Source: Prorocentrum cordatum (taxonomy: Eukaryota > Sar > Dinophyceae > Prorocentrales > Prorocentraceae). From it: a stretch of DNA of 64,000 nucleotides. A program made the position numbers and the translations under genes. Positions 53,898-64,000 of this stretch are shown here, piece after piece. Each line of letters opens with the position of its first letter. Position 1 is the first letter of the stretch. The notes beneath the pieces are model-generated. The model saw nothing but the letters and a program-made list of their open reading frames with translations. It did no database searches and was not told the origin of the DNA. The stretch covers positions 126,639 to 190,638 of the forward strand of contig CAUYUJ010007435.1 in the NCBI GenBank assembly GCA_963575745.1, read 5' to 3'.

Positions 53898-54532
53898 TTA
53901 GTAAGCAGAGACGGGGGAAGGGGAAGGGAAAGGCTGAGGGGAAGCGGAAGACGAGGCCCGCGCCTTGGTCGGCTTCAGCAAGCTGGCCAGCGGGACACCC
54001 ATCTTGTTCGCTTTGCGCTCCATGCGCTGCTCGTACTTGCGCCGGCAGGCCTCCTCGTAGGCCCGCTTCTCCAGCAGCTCGCGGGCCCTCCGAGCTTTGT
54101 CCTCGTCGTAGACGAAGGTGCCGGGCCTGTCCCTGTACCCTTCCGCCAGCGCCAACACCTTCTGCGCCGCCCCGAGGTCGGAAGAGGCCTTGAACTCGTC
54201 CAAGAGCTGGTACCTGGGTAACGACAGGGTACCGATACCGCTACTCCCCGGACCTCTCCAGGGGTGCGTTCTGGCTAGAACTTCGAAGCGAATCCAGCCT
54301 TGGCGACGAGAGCCTCCCAGGAGGCCCAAAAAAGGCCAAAGCTTAGCCGTATCGGTACCTTTTCTCCCCTGAGTAGGTACTGTGTGAGCTCGCTCTTCGC
54401 CATCCTCCGGATGTGGAAGAGCACTGTGGGCAGAATAGGCATCTGGTGCCTGTCGAAGGAGAAAAACTGCGTAAACACAAAATCCCGAAACTCCGTGCAA
54501 ATTTCATGGATCAGCGCCGGAGGCGCCGCCAA
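53898..54532 (-). CDS. Conserved-looking hypothetical protein, at least two exons
   Basis: Exon b, 54213-53898 (TAA stop), encodes YQLLDEFKASSDLGAAQKVL, then EGYRDRPGTFVYDEDKARRA, LLEKRAYEEACRRKYEQRME and MGVPLASLLKP: a charged, helical C-terminus. Exon a, ending at 54369, encodes CTEFRDFVFTQFFSFDRHQM, then PILPTVLFHIRRMAKSELTQYLLR. They join in phase as LLR-YQLL across an intron with CAG|G acceptor and a non-GT donor. The 5' limit is unresolved: an in-frame stop lies at 54541 and the first in-frame ATG is in RHQMPIL, so upstream exons are likely. I do not recognise the family. Even composition and a clean phase make a real gene likely. Confidence 0.6.
54214..54368 (-). mobile_element. Short intron with subterminal inverted repeats (introner-like)
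   Basis: A 155-base intron. GGTACCGATACCGCTA (54228-54243) and TAGCCGTATCGGTACC (54344-54359) are inverted repeats with one mismatch, 14 and 9 bases from the splice sites. The donor reads CTCAG|GGGAGA (exact base ambiguous) and the acceptor CCCAG|GTACC. Most of the interior matches 14640-14745, so the intron is a copy of a dispersed element. Confidence 0.7.
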
Positions 54533-54644
54533 GAGTGTTCAGCGCCAATCCGAGAAAACCGAAGAAAACCGCACGGAAGTCCGGAACTCTATGCTTATGC
54601 AAGCGAAACACCTGCCGTCGTGACTTTGTCATGATTCGATAGGG

Positions 54645-54733
54645 GTCTGGGGAGGAGGAGGAGAATGGAGGAGGAAGAGAAGGAGGAGGAGGAAGAGGAG
54701 GAGGAGGAGGAGGAGGAGGTGGAGGAGGAGGAC
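54645..54733. repeat. (GGA)n tract, 3' flank of element 2
   Basis: GGA with GAATGG and GAAG interruptions. In minus sense it is a CTC run about 100 bases after the last element 2 stop codon. Confidence 0.85.
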
Positions 54734-54848
54734 GAGTGCACGTGCCCCAGTCAATGAGAAAGGAACGAGGCGGCCAAGAACGCGACAAAGAGGAACAGAA
54801 AGAGAGAGAGGGAGGAAACAACACACAACGTCCCACATCATCCATTCC

Positions 54849-56200
54849 TCAGCACTGAAGCCAGGCCTGGGTGCCGGCGAAGGAGCTCCGCGATTTCAAG
54901 AGGAGGAGGAGGACCTTTGACCTTGCGATCATGGGCGCTCCCTGATGGCACAGGGACCCAACCTCCTTATCAACATCCCCGCGGGAAGGATTGCCCATCT
55001 TGGGCGGGAGCCCCCGCGACAGGCGAGACAAGACCTCGCGGCCCGCCTTAGAGGGGCCTTCAGGAGGGCACGGCTCAGCCAAATATTGGACCGTGTCCAG
55101 ACAGTGGCGGCCGCAGGCCCCGCAAAACAACACTCTTCTGAGACAGTCCAGGGAGTGGGGGCCACGCGCACGGGGGTACGCAGGATGAGCTATGGCCGTT
55201 TCAGGACCATCACGCATTGGAGGCTTACCCACGCACCGCCCAGAATTAAACTCAGAAGTCTTGCCTGTGTAGGCTGGGAACTTACGTTGACACACCTCAC
55301 GCCGCAAACAGCCTCTATTCTTGACCACGGAGTGGCCAGCGCCCCGAAGGGGCTGGCGCCGCACAAAGTCAGTAGGCAACGCCTTCGGACGAGGAGGCGG
55401 CCCATCGACACGATCGGCTTTATTGCGGGCGCAGGTGAGGCGAACCTCCCTGTTGACATCCAACGAACGCAAAATAATATGGGAGGTTGGCACATCAACA
55501 TCGGCAATCAACTTGACATATTCGGGATTACCTGCCTTTGGCAGCGGCCACTCCGGCAAAATAATCCGCACAGGCATTTAAACATTGATCATCTTCAGAC
55601 AAGCCCCGGGCATTTCCCAAGGCCACGCTCGCATGAGCCTTCGTACAGATCAGCTCGACTCGACCAGATCTCTGATCCAACTGGGCCCAGATCAGACTCC
55701 ACATATCGAGCATCGGGGACGCTCAGGCCATGTAGGTTCGGGGCCGCCTGAGCGCCCGCACCAAAGGGAGGTAGTCCGTATGCGCCACGATGTCACCGGC
55801 GGCATGAACGAGCAACTGGAGGCACGCGCGCATCTCTGCGCGCGGACGGGGCTGCTCATGGGAAGGAAGACTGCCGCGCAATATTCCCTCGAATCTGAGA
55901 TCTCCAGGAACACAGATGAGATCGAGCATGGCCATGGCCCACCCGCATCGCCGCAGCCTCCAGTCCCTGGCCCACTCGCCACCGGAGCCGTCAGGGCCCC
56001 TGCGCTCCTCCTTCCGCCGCGCCGGCGTCGGCCGGGATGCCATGTGCGAACACAAAGGGGGCTCGGCGGGGGGATCCGATCCACGGCGGCTGCCGAGGTG
56101 CGGAGCCCACGATGCCAGCAGGCACTCTCAGGACATGCTCGACGAGCCTCATGAGTTTCAGGGGCGAGAGGAGCAGAGGCTGCAACATGGCACTGGGCTC
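54849..56200 (-). pseudogene. Element 2 RNase H domain and C-terminal zinc finger
   Basis: RNase H pieces: VAHTDYLPLVRALRRPRTYM (Asp in a TD motif, about 55.73-55.8 kb), then MWSLIWAQLDQRSGRVELIC with KAHASVAL, and CLNACADYFAGVAAAKGR with the last catalytic Asp. After a frame change, about 55.58-54.85 kb has a basic linker (VNREVRLTCARNKADRVDGP) and LDCLRRVLFCGACGRHCLDT with LAEPCPPEG, the zinc finger of this clade. Broken by frameshifts. Confidence 0.7.
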
Positions 56201-58850
56201 GATATCGGAGCTGCACGGGCATCGCCGCGCCCCTTGCGCCATAATGATCTTTTGCCCTGCACCGCGGCGCGGGCAAGAACCGGGCGAAATATAGCCAGCC
56301 TGCCGAAGCCGCGCCTCGGGCCACCATCCAGCAGCAATGGCACTGGGCAGGGCTGCATCTTGATGGGCGCCCTCGGGCACTAGCTTCCCGTGGAGTTGCC
56401 GAAAAACACAAAAACCAACGCCGTCTTCCAAAACAGCTCCGCAATAACGGGTCGACGCCCTTTCCCAGAGCTACCTGGAGACCGCTTCCTTCACATACTT
56501 ATCCAGGAAAACCTCGAAACCAAGATCCTCGAGGTTTGGCCCGCCAGAAGACGCGGTCATCCTCGTGGGGGAATCTGGCGCCCATCCTAAATCCATGAGG
56601 GTAGTCACCGTGGCAGAGATAGGGCCTTTCACGGGGGCCCAGCGCCGATTGGGCTCGACGCTCATCAGCTTTGCCCTGACCGAGGCCCAGGTCCGAGCAA
56701 CACCATTTCAAACCAATAGACAGCTGCTTGCAGACCCCCGCCAGTGCCAAGTTGCTTGCGCCACAAACGGCAGGCGGGGTCGTCGGCACACTGATGGCGA
56801 ACAGCGCGCAGTAGAGGCACAAGTACAAGGGGCCAATGCCCCGAAGAACTCGCCGCAGACGCTCAAAATGACTGGACCTCAGACGGGGGCCATCCCAACG
56901 CGCCGCGGCTCCAGGCCCCCGCACTCAGCGCGCCAGGTTTGACGAGCTTGCGAGACCTCGGGCTTGACTTAGCTAACTACTGCAACTTACGAGCACGCCG
57001 CAAAGCTGTCCCTCCTACGTAATCTGACCCTAACCATGCACCTCCTCCTCCCAGCCGTAGGCATCACCCCGCATCCTGGACCGCCTCTGCCGCCTTGGCA
57101 GGAATCCCAGGACGCTCGAACTATGAACCGACATGCCTCGTCGGCGCAGACGATGATGCAACTGCCGCGCCCTTCACCGATACGCGGTATCCAATGGAGG
57201 TGACGTCCATGGAAAAGGAGGGGACGGCAGGGGGAGTCACAGCCATGACATACTTGATCGCTTTTTGCGCGTACTGAACGGCATCAGCACGCGACGATCC
57301 ATGCATGCGAAGAACACGCCAATGCGCACGATGCAACCTATCATGCAAGAGAGCCTTCATTCACGACATAGACTGCGTACAACTTGCCAAGATCGAATTG
57401 CCTGCAGGAGTGACATTGGAGAGGGCGCCTTCCACCTCCACCAGGCGCAAGCAGGTGTGCGCAATCAAACTTAAATGCAGCAGCTGCGGTGGGCTATCGA
57501 ACTTCAAAGCGAGCTGCGCGAGCAGCGGAACCACCGCACTGCCAAAAAACACCCTCCATGTCCCAACAAGCTGACATGGACTCGAAGCCGACATGCGACG
57601 CAACCTCATAACACGGAGCGCTGAGCAGGGGCTCTGCAGAGCCGATGGCCCTTCGACGGCGGCATCCCAATCATCCATGCGAGCACTGTTCCATTTATGG
57701 ATTTCATCTCCCACGAATGCGCACATACACACGACGATGCGAGGAGCACATAGACACCGCGCGTTCATCAGACACACTCGATGAGAGCATCGACGTGGTA
57801 TTGACCAGGCACTGGCACGGGAAAGCGAGCTTCTATTCAACCCGGTTGAAGACCTGCACGACGCCGTCAAGCGCATGACCAGGCAAAGAGCGCCACGCGC
57901 GAGGACGCCATTGATCACCTCCAGTAGCGGGAGATGTAGAAACATCGATGACACGATTGGACGAGATCACGAACCTCGAGCCCAGGAGCTTGGTGCGCTG
58001 CGCGCTGAGCAGCTGCCCTCAGCCCCCCGCAGGTACTGTTGAGGAGCGCAATGCGATGACCCTCAGGAAGTCCACCAGCTGTCCCATAACTTCCCCCGAT
58101 GCTTCATCATTCCTGGAGGCGTCTGCGCAACCCCTTCAAATCTCTTCAGGCACTGAACCGTCGCGCTGTCGTCAGATTTCAGCCACATATGGAATTTAGG
58201 GGCGCCTCCTGGGGGGCCTGTGCGGAGCCGCTCTCGAATCCCAGCTCCTGCGCCTGCTTTAGCCTGGGCCCAGGCCTGCTTGCGAACAAGCGCGGCCTTG
58301 CCAACCAGCTCGCGGACCATGTCCACGCCATCAGAGGTACCAGCCAGCGCCTGCGTCCACCACGAGGCTTCAGCTGGCTCGTGAAGAGGCTCAATATGCA
58401 CCTGCGACCAGCCCGCCAGGCGCCCCAGCAGCGCCTGCAGATCAAGAGAGCGCCTGGGACCATGAGCCTTCGCCAGACACTTCAGAAGGCCATGCAGTCG
58501 GGAATGGGCCAGGGGCCAGAAGCATCGGCATTGGCACGCAAAACTCCGCTTCTACAGCCGCGTCTCCTGGGCGACTCCGAGAACGTCCTGGGCCCGAGAT
58601 TTCTTCCCAACGCTCGATCAGGTTGCGCGGCAGCACGCGCCCGTGACAAGAACGCGCACTCTCGGCGGCCCTGGGCCGCAACGCATGCGCCCGAGACAAA
58701 TCCGAAGACAGGTGATCAGCTGCATGCTCCAAAGGGGCCTCCGAGACGCTCTCAGGAACAACCGCGCCCGCATCATCCTGCGATGCCCAATTGCAATAGC
58801 GCAACCACATATTGCCAGGGCCCGCGGCAGGAGGACACGCAGCACACTGA
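56200..58850 (-). pseudogene. Element 2 region where reverse transcriptase is expected, motifs not found
   Basis: Lies between endonuclease and RNase H and has the right length (about 2.6 kb) for RT. Minus frames are protein-like in patches (DEIHKWNSARMDDWDAAVEG near 57.7 kb, DRLHRAHWRVLRMHGSSRAD near 57.3 kb). I could not find the QG or YxDD-type boxes, so the catalytic core may be deleted or shifted beyond recognition. Confidence 0.4.
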
Positions 58851-58853
58851 ACT

Positions 58854-59550
58854 CTACGAAGCGCAGCGAGGGGCAGCGCGTCCTCGTCGATGACAGCGTG
58901 GAGACAGGAACGCGTCTTCAGCGGCGCGCCCACGACAGCCGACAGAGAGACCGTTTCCCAAATCCAGGGAGCACACGAGATAGTCGATCATCGTCTCGCC
59001 CGCATCACAGGTGAACTCAACATTGTCTGGCGCAGTAAGGCGTAACTCAAACCACCCTGATTCTAACGGCCTCGAGAGCGTTGTTGAAATCGCCCAAGAA
59101 GCCACGGGATCGCCAGGGTGCGAACAGACTGACGCAGATCGCGCACAGGATTCAAGTTTTCACCCGCCAGACCAATAGACGGAACCGGGTAACGCACTCC
59201 GATCCCAATAAAATTATCATGCAACTCAAGCTCTAGGAGCAGCCGACGCGCGCCGTGCCCAACCGGGGACACGTTAGAACATAGTCTAATACCGCTGAAA
59301 CGAAAGGGTCCCCTTCTGGGACAGGATGCCCGCGCCGCCATGCGCGCCGCCTCCAGGGGAAGCCGCCTAGAAGCATGGTGGGCCATCCCGTTGCACGAGC
59401 ATTCATCTTAGCAGGTGGAAAAGCGCCTCGACGCGCGCGGTGCCCGGCCGCCAGGAAAGCGTCGGCCTTAGCGATGGACTCAGCCGCGCATCCCGTAGCC
59501 GGCGCCGACCGCGACATGAAGTTAGCAGACGCCACCTGCAAAGGATCGCA
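58854..59550 (-). pseudogene. Element 2 endonuclease domain, frameshifted
   Basis: LELHDNFIGIGVRYPVPSIG leads to FLGDFNNALEAVRIRVV, the conserved GDFN block (about 59099-59050), in a different frame. Then FTCDAGETMIDYLVCSLDLG carries the IDY block. Three frames are used, so at least two frameshifts. It has the same type of EEP endonuclease fold as element 1 but is clearly divergent. Confidence 0.7.
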
Positions 59551-60671
59551 CTTCGTACGAACCCGCTATCTCTCAGCGGACACAGGCTGGCCAAAGAGAT
59601 TGCCCGCCTCCGGCGGGCACTGGCTGGAGCTGGGCGGCCGCTGCCCGGCAGAAAGTTGCGCGACGGGAGTTGGGCTGTCGCGCAATTGCGCGGCGCGCTG
59701 GCGCGGGCCTCGGCGGCCTTCCGGACCGCATGGCCGCGCCGCTCGGAATCGCGGACGTCGAGGCCAGTCTCGGCAGCGCGATTGCGAAACTCACGTAGTT
59801 CAACCAGATCACTCACATTACCGGCTGCAGTGACCTCGCTGCCATTCTCCTCCACGCGCGCGTCGCGACCGCTAGCTTGAGCCTTCGACCGCGCCAGCGT
59901 CGCCTTCCATTGTTCGGCGCCGATGGCAGACCTGCCCTCGAAACGCGCGAGGCCCCCTTCGCCCGGCGCGCGCAGGTTGGCCCGGGCCCGCGCGAAGTCC
60001 ACCGCGCATGCAGCCGCGAGACCAGGAACAGGAGGGCCGCGCATAGGAGGCGCAGGGGCGGGAACAACACCAGCGCGAGCATGAGGAGCATGTCCTTCGC
60101 CGCGTGCATTTGCGCGAGGAGCAGGATCAGGCTGGGCCCGCGCAGGCTGGCCAGGGCGTTGCGCCGCCTGCGCTCCCCCGGCCCCCGCCGCAGCCGCCGC
60201 AGCTGCGGCGGCCGCTGCTTTCACCGGCTCCTGCTCGCGGCGGCGGGTCCTTGATCTGACCGGGGACGCCCACCACGCGGGGGCACATCGCCGCCAAGAC
60301 CGAAGCTCAGCAGCGAAAGGGTCAGCAGCGCCAGGGCGAGGAGCAACTTCCCCACGAACACCACCCGCGGGAAGGCACTCGCCACCGCACTTGCTGCAGG
60401 CCCAGTTCCCGAAGTGGTCAACCTCCCAGTGGCCGCAAGACCCGCGTAGAGAGTACGTGGTGCGTCGGCGCGCACGCCCACCTCGGCGTGCTTGGCGCCG
60501 CTGCGCAGCCCCGCACATCGCCGCCGCCTGCGCCCGCGGGGCACGAGACCGCCGTCCGCCATGTACGGATGCCCCAGCAGGAGCTCGCAAAAAGGAGAGG
60601 AAACCACGGTCCAGCGCAAAGCATAGACGCGGTGCCACAACGACTCGGGCAGATGCCACGGATGCACCCAC
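59551..60671 (-). pseudogene. Element 2 ORF1 with zinc ribbon and Ala-rich linker
   Basis: From an ATG at 60671: RTTYSLRGSCGHWEVDHFGN then WACSKCGGECLP (CxxC zinc ribbon), a poly-Ala segment, then a charged region (RFEGRSAIGAEQWKATLARS, KAQASGRDARVEENGSEV, LVELREFRNRAAETGLDV) likely to form coiled coil. Position before the endonuclease supports ORF1. The frame is open for 422 codons, though its end runs past where the endonuclease should start. Confidence 0.6.
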
Positions 60672-60716
60672 AGCTAATCGTGATTTGGCATGCCACTTTA
60701 CCTTCGCACGTTTAGC

Positions 60717-60737
60717 CTGGAACCAAAATGGTCACGG
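60717..60737 (-). other. Decayed spliced-leader relict at element 2 5' end
   Basis: The minus strand reads CCGTGACCATTTTGGTTCCAG, matching the dinoflagellate leader core at 17 of 21 positions including the CCATTTTGG centre. It sits at the expected 5' end of element 2, 45 bases before the ORF1 ATG. Confidence 0.55.
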
Positions 60738-60744
60738 GGAGCAG

Positions 60745-61720
60745 AGGGGGGGATGAGGAGGAAGGAGGGGGGGGAGGAGGAGGCTCGGTTAGGACAGCCC
60801 CGAAGGGGAGTGACGCGCAAGCCCAGGCCCGCCTGGGGACGGGAGCGGAAAAGGGGGGGACAGGGACAGGGGGGGGCCATCGAAATGGCTCACGCAAGCG
60901 CCGCGGAACCGCTGAGGAGGACCACCTCCTAGCGCGCCTGGCCGAGCACCGACTCGCCGAACGACGAGAAAGCGCGCGTGCTCGACGGGCGCGAGGCGAA
61001 ACTGCTCGGAAGTGGCGTCGACGGACGGACCGTGCACCATGACGAGGCGCTGCGCGAGCTGCGCGCGCTCCACAGCCCCCCCGTCTTCGCGGCGCCAGGA
61101 CCCAACCCAGCATCCGCAGCTCCCGCCGCGCCATCGGGCTGCCGACCGAAGGCCAGGCCGTCGACCTGGCCGTCGTCGTCGGGGGGCGCCACGTCGCCGA
61201 CCACCTCGAGAGCGCCCGCGGGCGCCGCCGCGCCTGGGCCCCCAACCGGCGCGTTAGGTGCCGCCGCTCTGTCGCCGCCCGACACCATGTCGTCGCCCTT
61301 GCTCTGCTCGCCTTCGGCGGGGCCCGCGCCGCGCCGAGCGCGCCCGCGAGGCCGTCGGCGCCTCCGACGGGGGCGCTGCAGCCGGGGGCGCCGGCGCGGG
61401 CGGCCGCGGCACCGCGGCGCCGCGGAGCTCGGCGACGGATGCGCGGAGCAGCCCTTCAGCGGCCCGAAGCAGGCGCACTCCATTGCTGGAGTGACCCACC
61501 GGGAGGCCGCTGGCCGCGCGCGTCGCAAGGCACGCCCCGCGCGCTGCCGTCTCGGCAGCCCGGGGCCCAGAGGGCGGCGCCGTGGCTGTCCTTCCTCAGC
61601 CCTCATCTGGCGCAAACGCCAGTCGGGTAGGTCCGCGGGGACACGCGGCCGAGCGTCGGGGGCGCGGGCGCGCGCGCGGCAGGACCAGCGGGCACGCCCC
61701 GGGCCAGCGCGCCGACCGAT
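60745..61720. other. GC-rich spacer between elements 2 and 4
   Basis: Begins with a short GGA/G-rich run (60745-60785). Long Ala/Arg/Pro frames on both strands reflect about 75% GC. No recognised motif. Confidence 0.4.
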
Positions 61721-61723
61721 GAG

Positions 61724-61840
61724 GGGGAGGAGGAGGAGGAGGAGGAGGAGGAGGAGGAGGAGGGAGGAGGAGGTGGGGAGGAGGAGGAGGGAGGGAGGAG
61801 GAGGAGGAGGAGGAGGAGGAGGAGGAGGAAGAGGGGGAGG
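61724..61840. repeat. (GGA)n tract, 3' flank of element 4
   Basis: GGA triplets with GTGGGG and GGGAGG interruptions. In minus sense it is a CTC run directly after the element 4 C-terminal region. Confidence 0.9.
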
Positions 61841-61849
61841 AGGAGCATG

Positions 61850-62350
61850 GGTACCCCGAGAAAAGAAGAAGGCAGGCGGGCACGAGCACGACCGAGAAGA
61901 AAGCTAATGAGTTAGTCTTTGCCGCCGTGCTCTGGCCTAGCTCCTCTACCTGAATGATAATGCGAGCGCTGCTCGGCGCGAGGCGACCAGGTCTGCTTGC
62001 GAGACAGCCGCCGCGCGCGATGGCAGTGGATTTCATCTTGTTGTAAAAATGGAATGCCAGTGCGATCCTTGCGACCGTGGGCAGCAAAGACATAGGGCTG
62101 GCGGGGCCAGCTGCGCGCGCTGCGACAGGGCCCAGCCCCCATGCCGTTAGCGTTGATTGGATGAGGGGGAGGTCAGGGAGCCAGAGGAGCCTCGAGAGGG
62201 CGGGCCAGGAGAGGTAGCGCGGGAATGAATCAGGTGCGCCCGCGCATCCGAACGCGCACTTGCGATGCTGAAGGATGTGCGTCCTAGCCGTGGAAGTCCA
62301 ACCGCCGCTGAGGGTCTTCAATGTAGTCCGGCGCCAGCTCGGGCGCAATT
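61850..62350 (-). pseudogene. Element 4 RT C-terminus with degraded zinc knuckle
   Basis: ILQHRKCAFGCAGAPDSFPR with YLSWPALSRLLW aligns to the CxxxC...H...C knuckle of element 1, with the His read as Arg and the last Cys as Trp. VARIALAFHFYNKMKSTAIA aligns with element 1 LAVATKVYHSMKD. Confidence 0.7.
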
Positions 62351-62658
62351 GCTTGAGTGTCGGTCAGCTCCTCCCAGCGCGTCTGTAGCTCTCCAGGTCC
62401 CAGGGGCGCTCGAAGGCCCCCGGGAAGGAGGCGCTTGGCAAGCGTGACCGTGAACGGTGGATTAAAAGTCTGGTCGCGTAGCTGGACTGCATAGATGCGC
62501 TGACACTTGGCTCGGCGGGGCGGGCTCGCGGCTGCCGCATCTCTCTTCTCGCTGTGAGCAGCGCGGGCGGCAGCGGCAATTGACCGGCTAGAGAAAGTGA
62601 GAGAGAGCGGTAATACTGTGCGATACCTGTCTGGGAAGACCAGAATGGGGGTGGCCAT

Positions 62659-64000
62659 TCACCGGCCTGCCAGCGGGGGGCGTTCTGCAGCGTTGCTCCC
62701 CCCACGATAGGTTGGCAAGGCGATCGGCGTAATCTTCCAGGAGCCTGCAAGCGTCGCTGCCGCGGACCGCGCGGCAGATGCGACAGCTAGAACTTGAACG
62801 GACTGAATGACAGGTGGCGGGCTCAAACTCGCCATGGCAATTAAGTCAATCTTGCGACAGGGGTTCGGCGGCATGCTCAGCACCGTGGGATATATACAGT
62901 TCACGGCGAGCGATGGAGGTATCAATGGGGGGGGGGGAACTGCGAAACATAGCTCCGAGTGGACGACGCTGATGTTGCATGAGCGGACCGTTGCGTCGCT
63001 GCCACTCTGCACGAGCTGATGTAAATTACCCCGTTGCCACCATTTTTGCCCGGGAGCGAGCCATCGGCAGGCCAATGAGGCCTCGGGGCAGAGAAAAGTG
63101 CCCAGGTACCTGGCTCGCCCTGCAACCGAGAAGCCGCCCCGCGGAGGTCCGAGTTCTGCCAGGGGCGCTTTCGCGGTGGCAATGGTGGCTGGGGACGCGG
63201 CAGACCATAGAGGGGCGATAAAGCACTTGCGCGGCTTGTCGAACGAGTTCCTCCGCGGCGGGAGCGGCGGCAAACGCCGAGCTCGAGAGGCGCGAGCTCC
63301 TCCGCCGCGGCAAACGGGGCGGTCACTTGGCGCTGCGTGTCGAACGAGTACGCCAGCAGGCCAATGTCGTCAGCGCGTGCACCCACGCGGCCAAAGTCGA
63401 GGAGCGGGGCGCCGTTCGAGTCTTCCATAAACGACGCAAGATGACGGATGATCGGGTCCATGGCTATCGCCCGCGCGGAGCCCGACGCAGGGCAGCCCTG
63501 CGCCACTCCAGAGCCTATCGCGAACATGTCGTGGCGCACGCCGTCGATCTTGATGTAGTTGGAGGGCGCGATGCACATGGCTTGGAAGAGGTTAAAGATG
63601 CCCTGCGGGAGGCCAAAGTGCTCGAGCGCGATGAAGAGCCAGTCCCGCCCCGAGGACGGGAAGGCCGCTGAGAAGTCAAAGCAGGCGAAGACGGGCTTGG
63701 ATGCAAGAGCGCCTGGCAGCCATCCAGCACGGCGCATCTCGGCGCCGAAGCGGACGATGTGCAAGGTGAAGTTGCGCCCCTGGGCGAAGCCCTGCTGGGC
63801 GGAGCGCGCGCGCTCTGCAACGGCGCCCCTGAGAATGTAGAAGGCGGCACCTGCGATAGCTTGGATGTCCGTGTTCTTCAGCGAGAGGGCGCGCGTGTCC
63901 TCGGGCGCCCTGGCAGTGGTGAGCTCGCGCTGTGCATGACCACCATTCGGCAGGAAGGCGAAGCCGGGGTCATTCAGGTCGCGGACGTAGTGCTGGTCCG
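62659..64000 (-). pseudogene. Element 4 reverse transcriptase domain
   Basis: Frame 63764-63270 carries FACFDFSAAFPSSGRDWLF (motif A Asp), YIKIDGVRHDMFAIGSGVAQ then GCPASGSARAIAMDP (motif B), and RVGARADDIGLLAYSF (motif C, ADD as in element 1). All catalytic blocks are uninterrupted. A frame change near 63.2 kb then gives RARYLGTFLCPEASLACRWL with APGQKWWQR, matching element 1. The protein continues upstream past the window edge. Confidence 0.85.

Larger units (their letters stand above)
54734..60737 (-). mobile_element. RNase H-bearing LINE, nearly full length but decayed (element 2)
   Basis: About 6 kb in minus sense: a decayed spliced-leader relict, ORF1 with a zinc ribbon, endonuclease, a long unresolved stretch where RT is expected, RNase H, a zinc finger, then a CTC tract. 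Frames shift many times. Its zinc finger and RNase H relate it to elements 3 and 6. The 5' side (60745-60785) is GGA-rich but short. Confidence 0.75.
61841..64000 (-). mobile_element. LINE cut by the right window edge (element 4)
   Basis: Minus-sense RT and C-terminal region of a LINE whose 5' part lies beyond 64000. Same architecture as element 1: RT, YLG block, Cys/His knuckle, then CTC tract. The frame shifts at about 63.2 kb and at least once near 62.3-62.7 kb. Confidence 0.85.

Noticed and set aside
52552-54193. His-rich 301-residue and Ile/Met-rich 513- and 335-residue frames
   Set aside because: Pure reading of the CAT/TCA array in each phase. No signal outside the repeat, so not a metal-binding protein.
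60978-61907. 309-residue Ala/Arg/Pro plus frame
   Set aside because: Both strands are open at about 75% GC, it ends in a GGA tract, and no motif is recognised.

Overview
The window looks like nuclear DNA of a dinoflagellate. The main evidence is three matches to the dinoflagellate trans-spliced leader (SL) built into genomic DNA: a 17-base exact match 70 bases upstream of a conserved gene, a 21-of-22 match forming the 5' end of a LINE-type retroelement, and a decayed 17-of-21 match at the 5' end of a second retroelement. SL relicts are the known signature of mRNA being reverse transcribed and re-inserted in these genomes. High GC, very low gene density, AG|G splice acceptors with non-GT donors, and kilobases of triplet repeats agree with this. 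The species cannot be told from the sequence.

Only one host gene is recognised with certainty: the mu (medium) subunit of the clathrin adaptor AP-1, on the minus strand at 14867-18712. It has one 1.2 kb exon, a micro-exon of about 17-19 bases and a 43-base last exon. A second, unnamed host gene of at least two exons lies at 53898-54532 (minus). A third candidate exon lies at 46982-47145.

Retroelements supply nearly all other coding sequence, and all but one are on the minus strand. Element 1 (846-6465) is nearly full length, with SL, ORF1, AP endonuclease, reverse transcriptase (RT) and zinc knuckle. Element 3 (23384-24600) is a 5'-truncated RNase H/zinc-finger end. A LINE C-terminus lies near 27.3-27.5 kb. 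Element 6 (33813-34320) is another 3' end. Element 2 (about 54740-60737) has ORF1, endonuclease, RNase H and zinc finger. Element 4 (about 61840 to beyond the right edge) is an RT whose catalytic motifs are in one open frame. An older plus-strand LINE is decayed across about 8-12.6 kb. Most elements are bracketed or tailed by (GGA/TCC)n tracts, always reading CTC in the element's sense direction. Together with repeated identical element-to-CTC junctions at 23.1, 26.3 and 26.7-27.1 kb, this suggests that the tracts are retroelement tails and/or integration targets.

The rest is repeat-built: long CAT/TCA arrays (19.8-21.3, 29.4-29.7, 52.7-53.9 kb), a (CA)n tract (30.85-31.13 kb), several minisatellite and satellite families that recur in both orientations (25.2/41.3 kb; 31.7/34.6/39.3-40.8 kb; 35.6-36.4 kb; 41.9-42.5 kb; 42.9-43.6 kb), and at least four compact long-inverted-repeat (MITE-like) units (38.2, 44.6, 48.5, 50.6 kb). 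Two sequence modules tied to splice sites (14909/47145 and 54214-54368/14640-14745) look like introner families, meaning introns spread as mobile copies. No rRNA, tRNA, CRISPR array or bacterial-type operon was seen.
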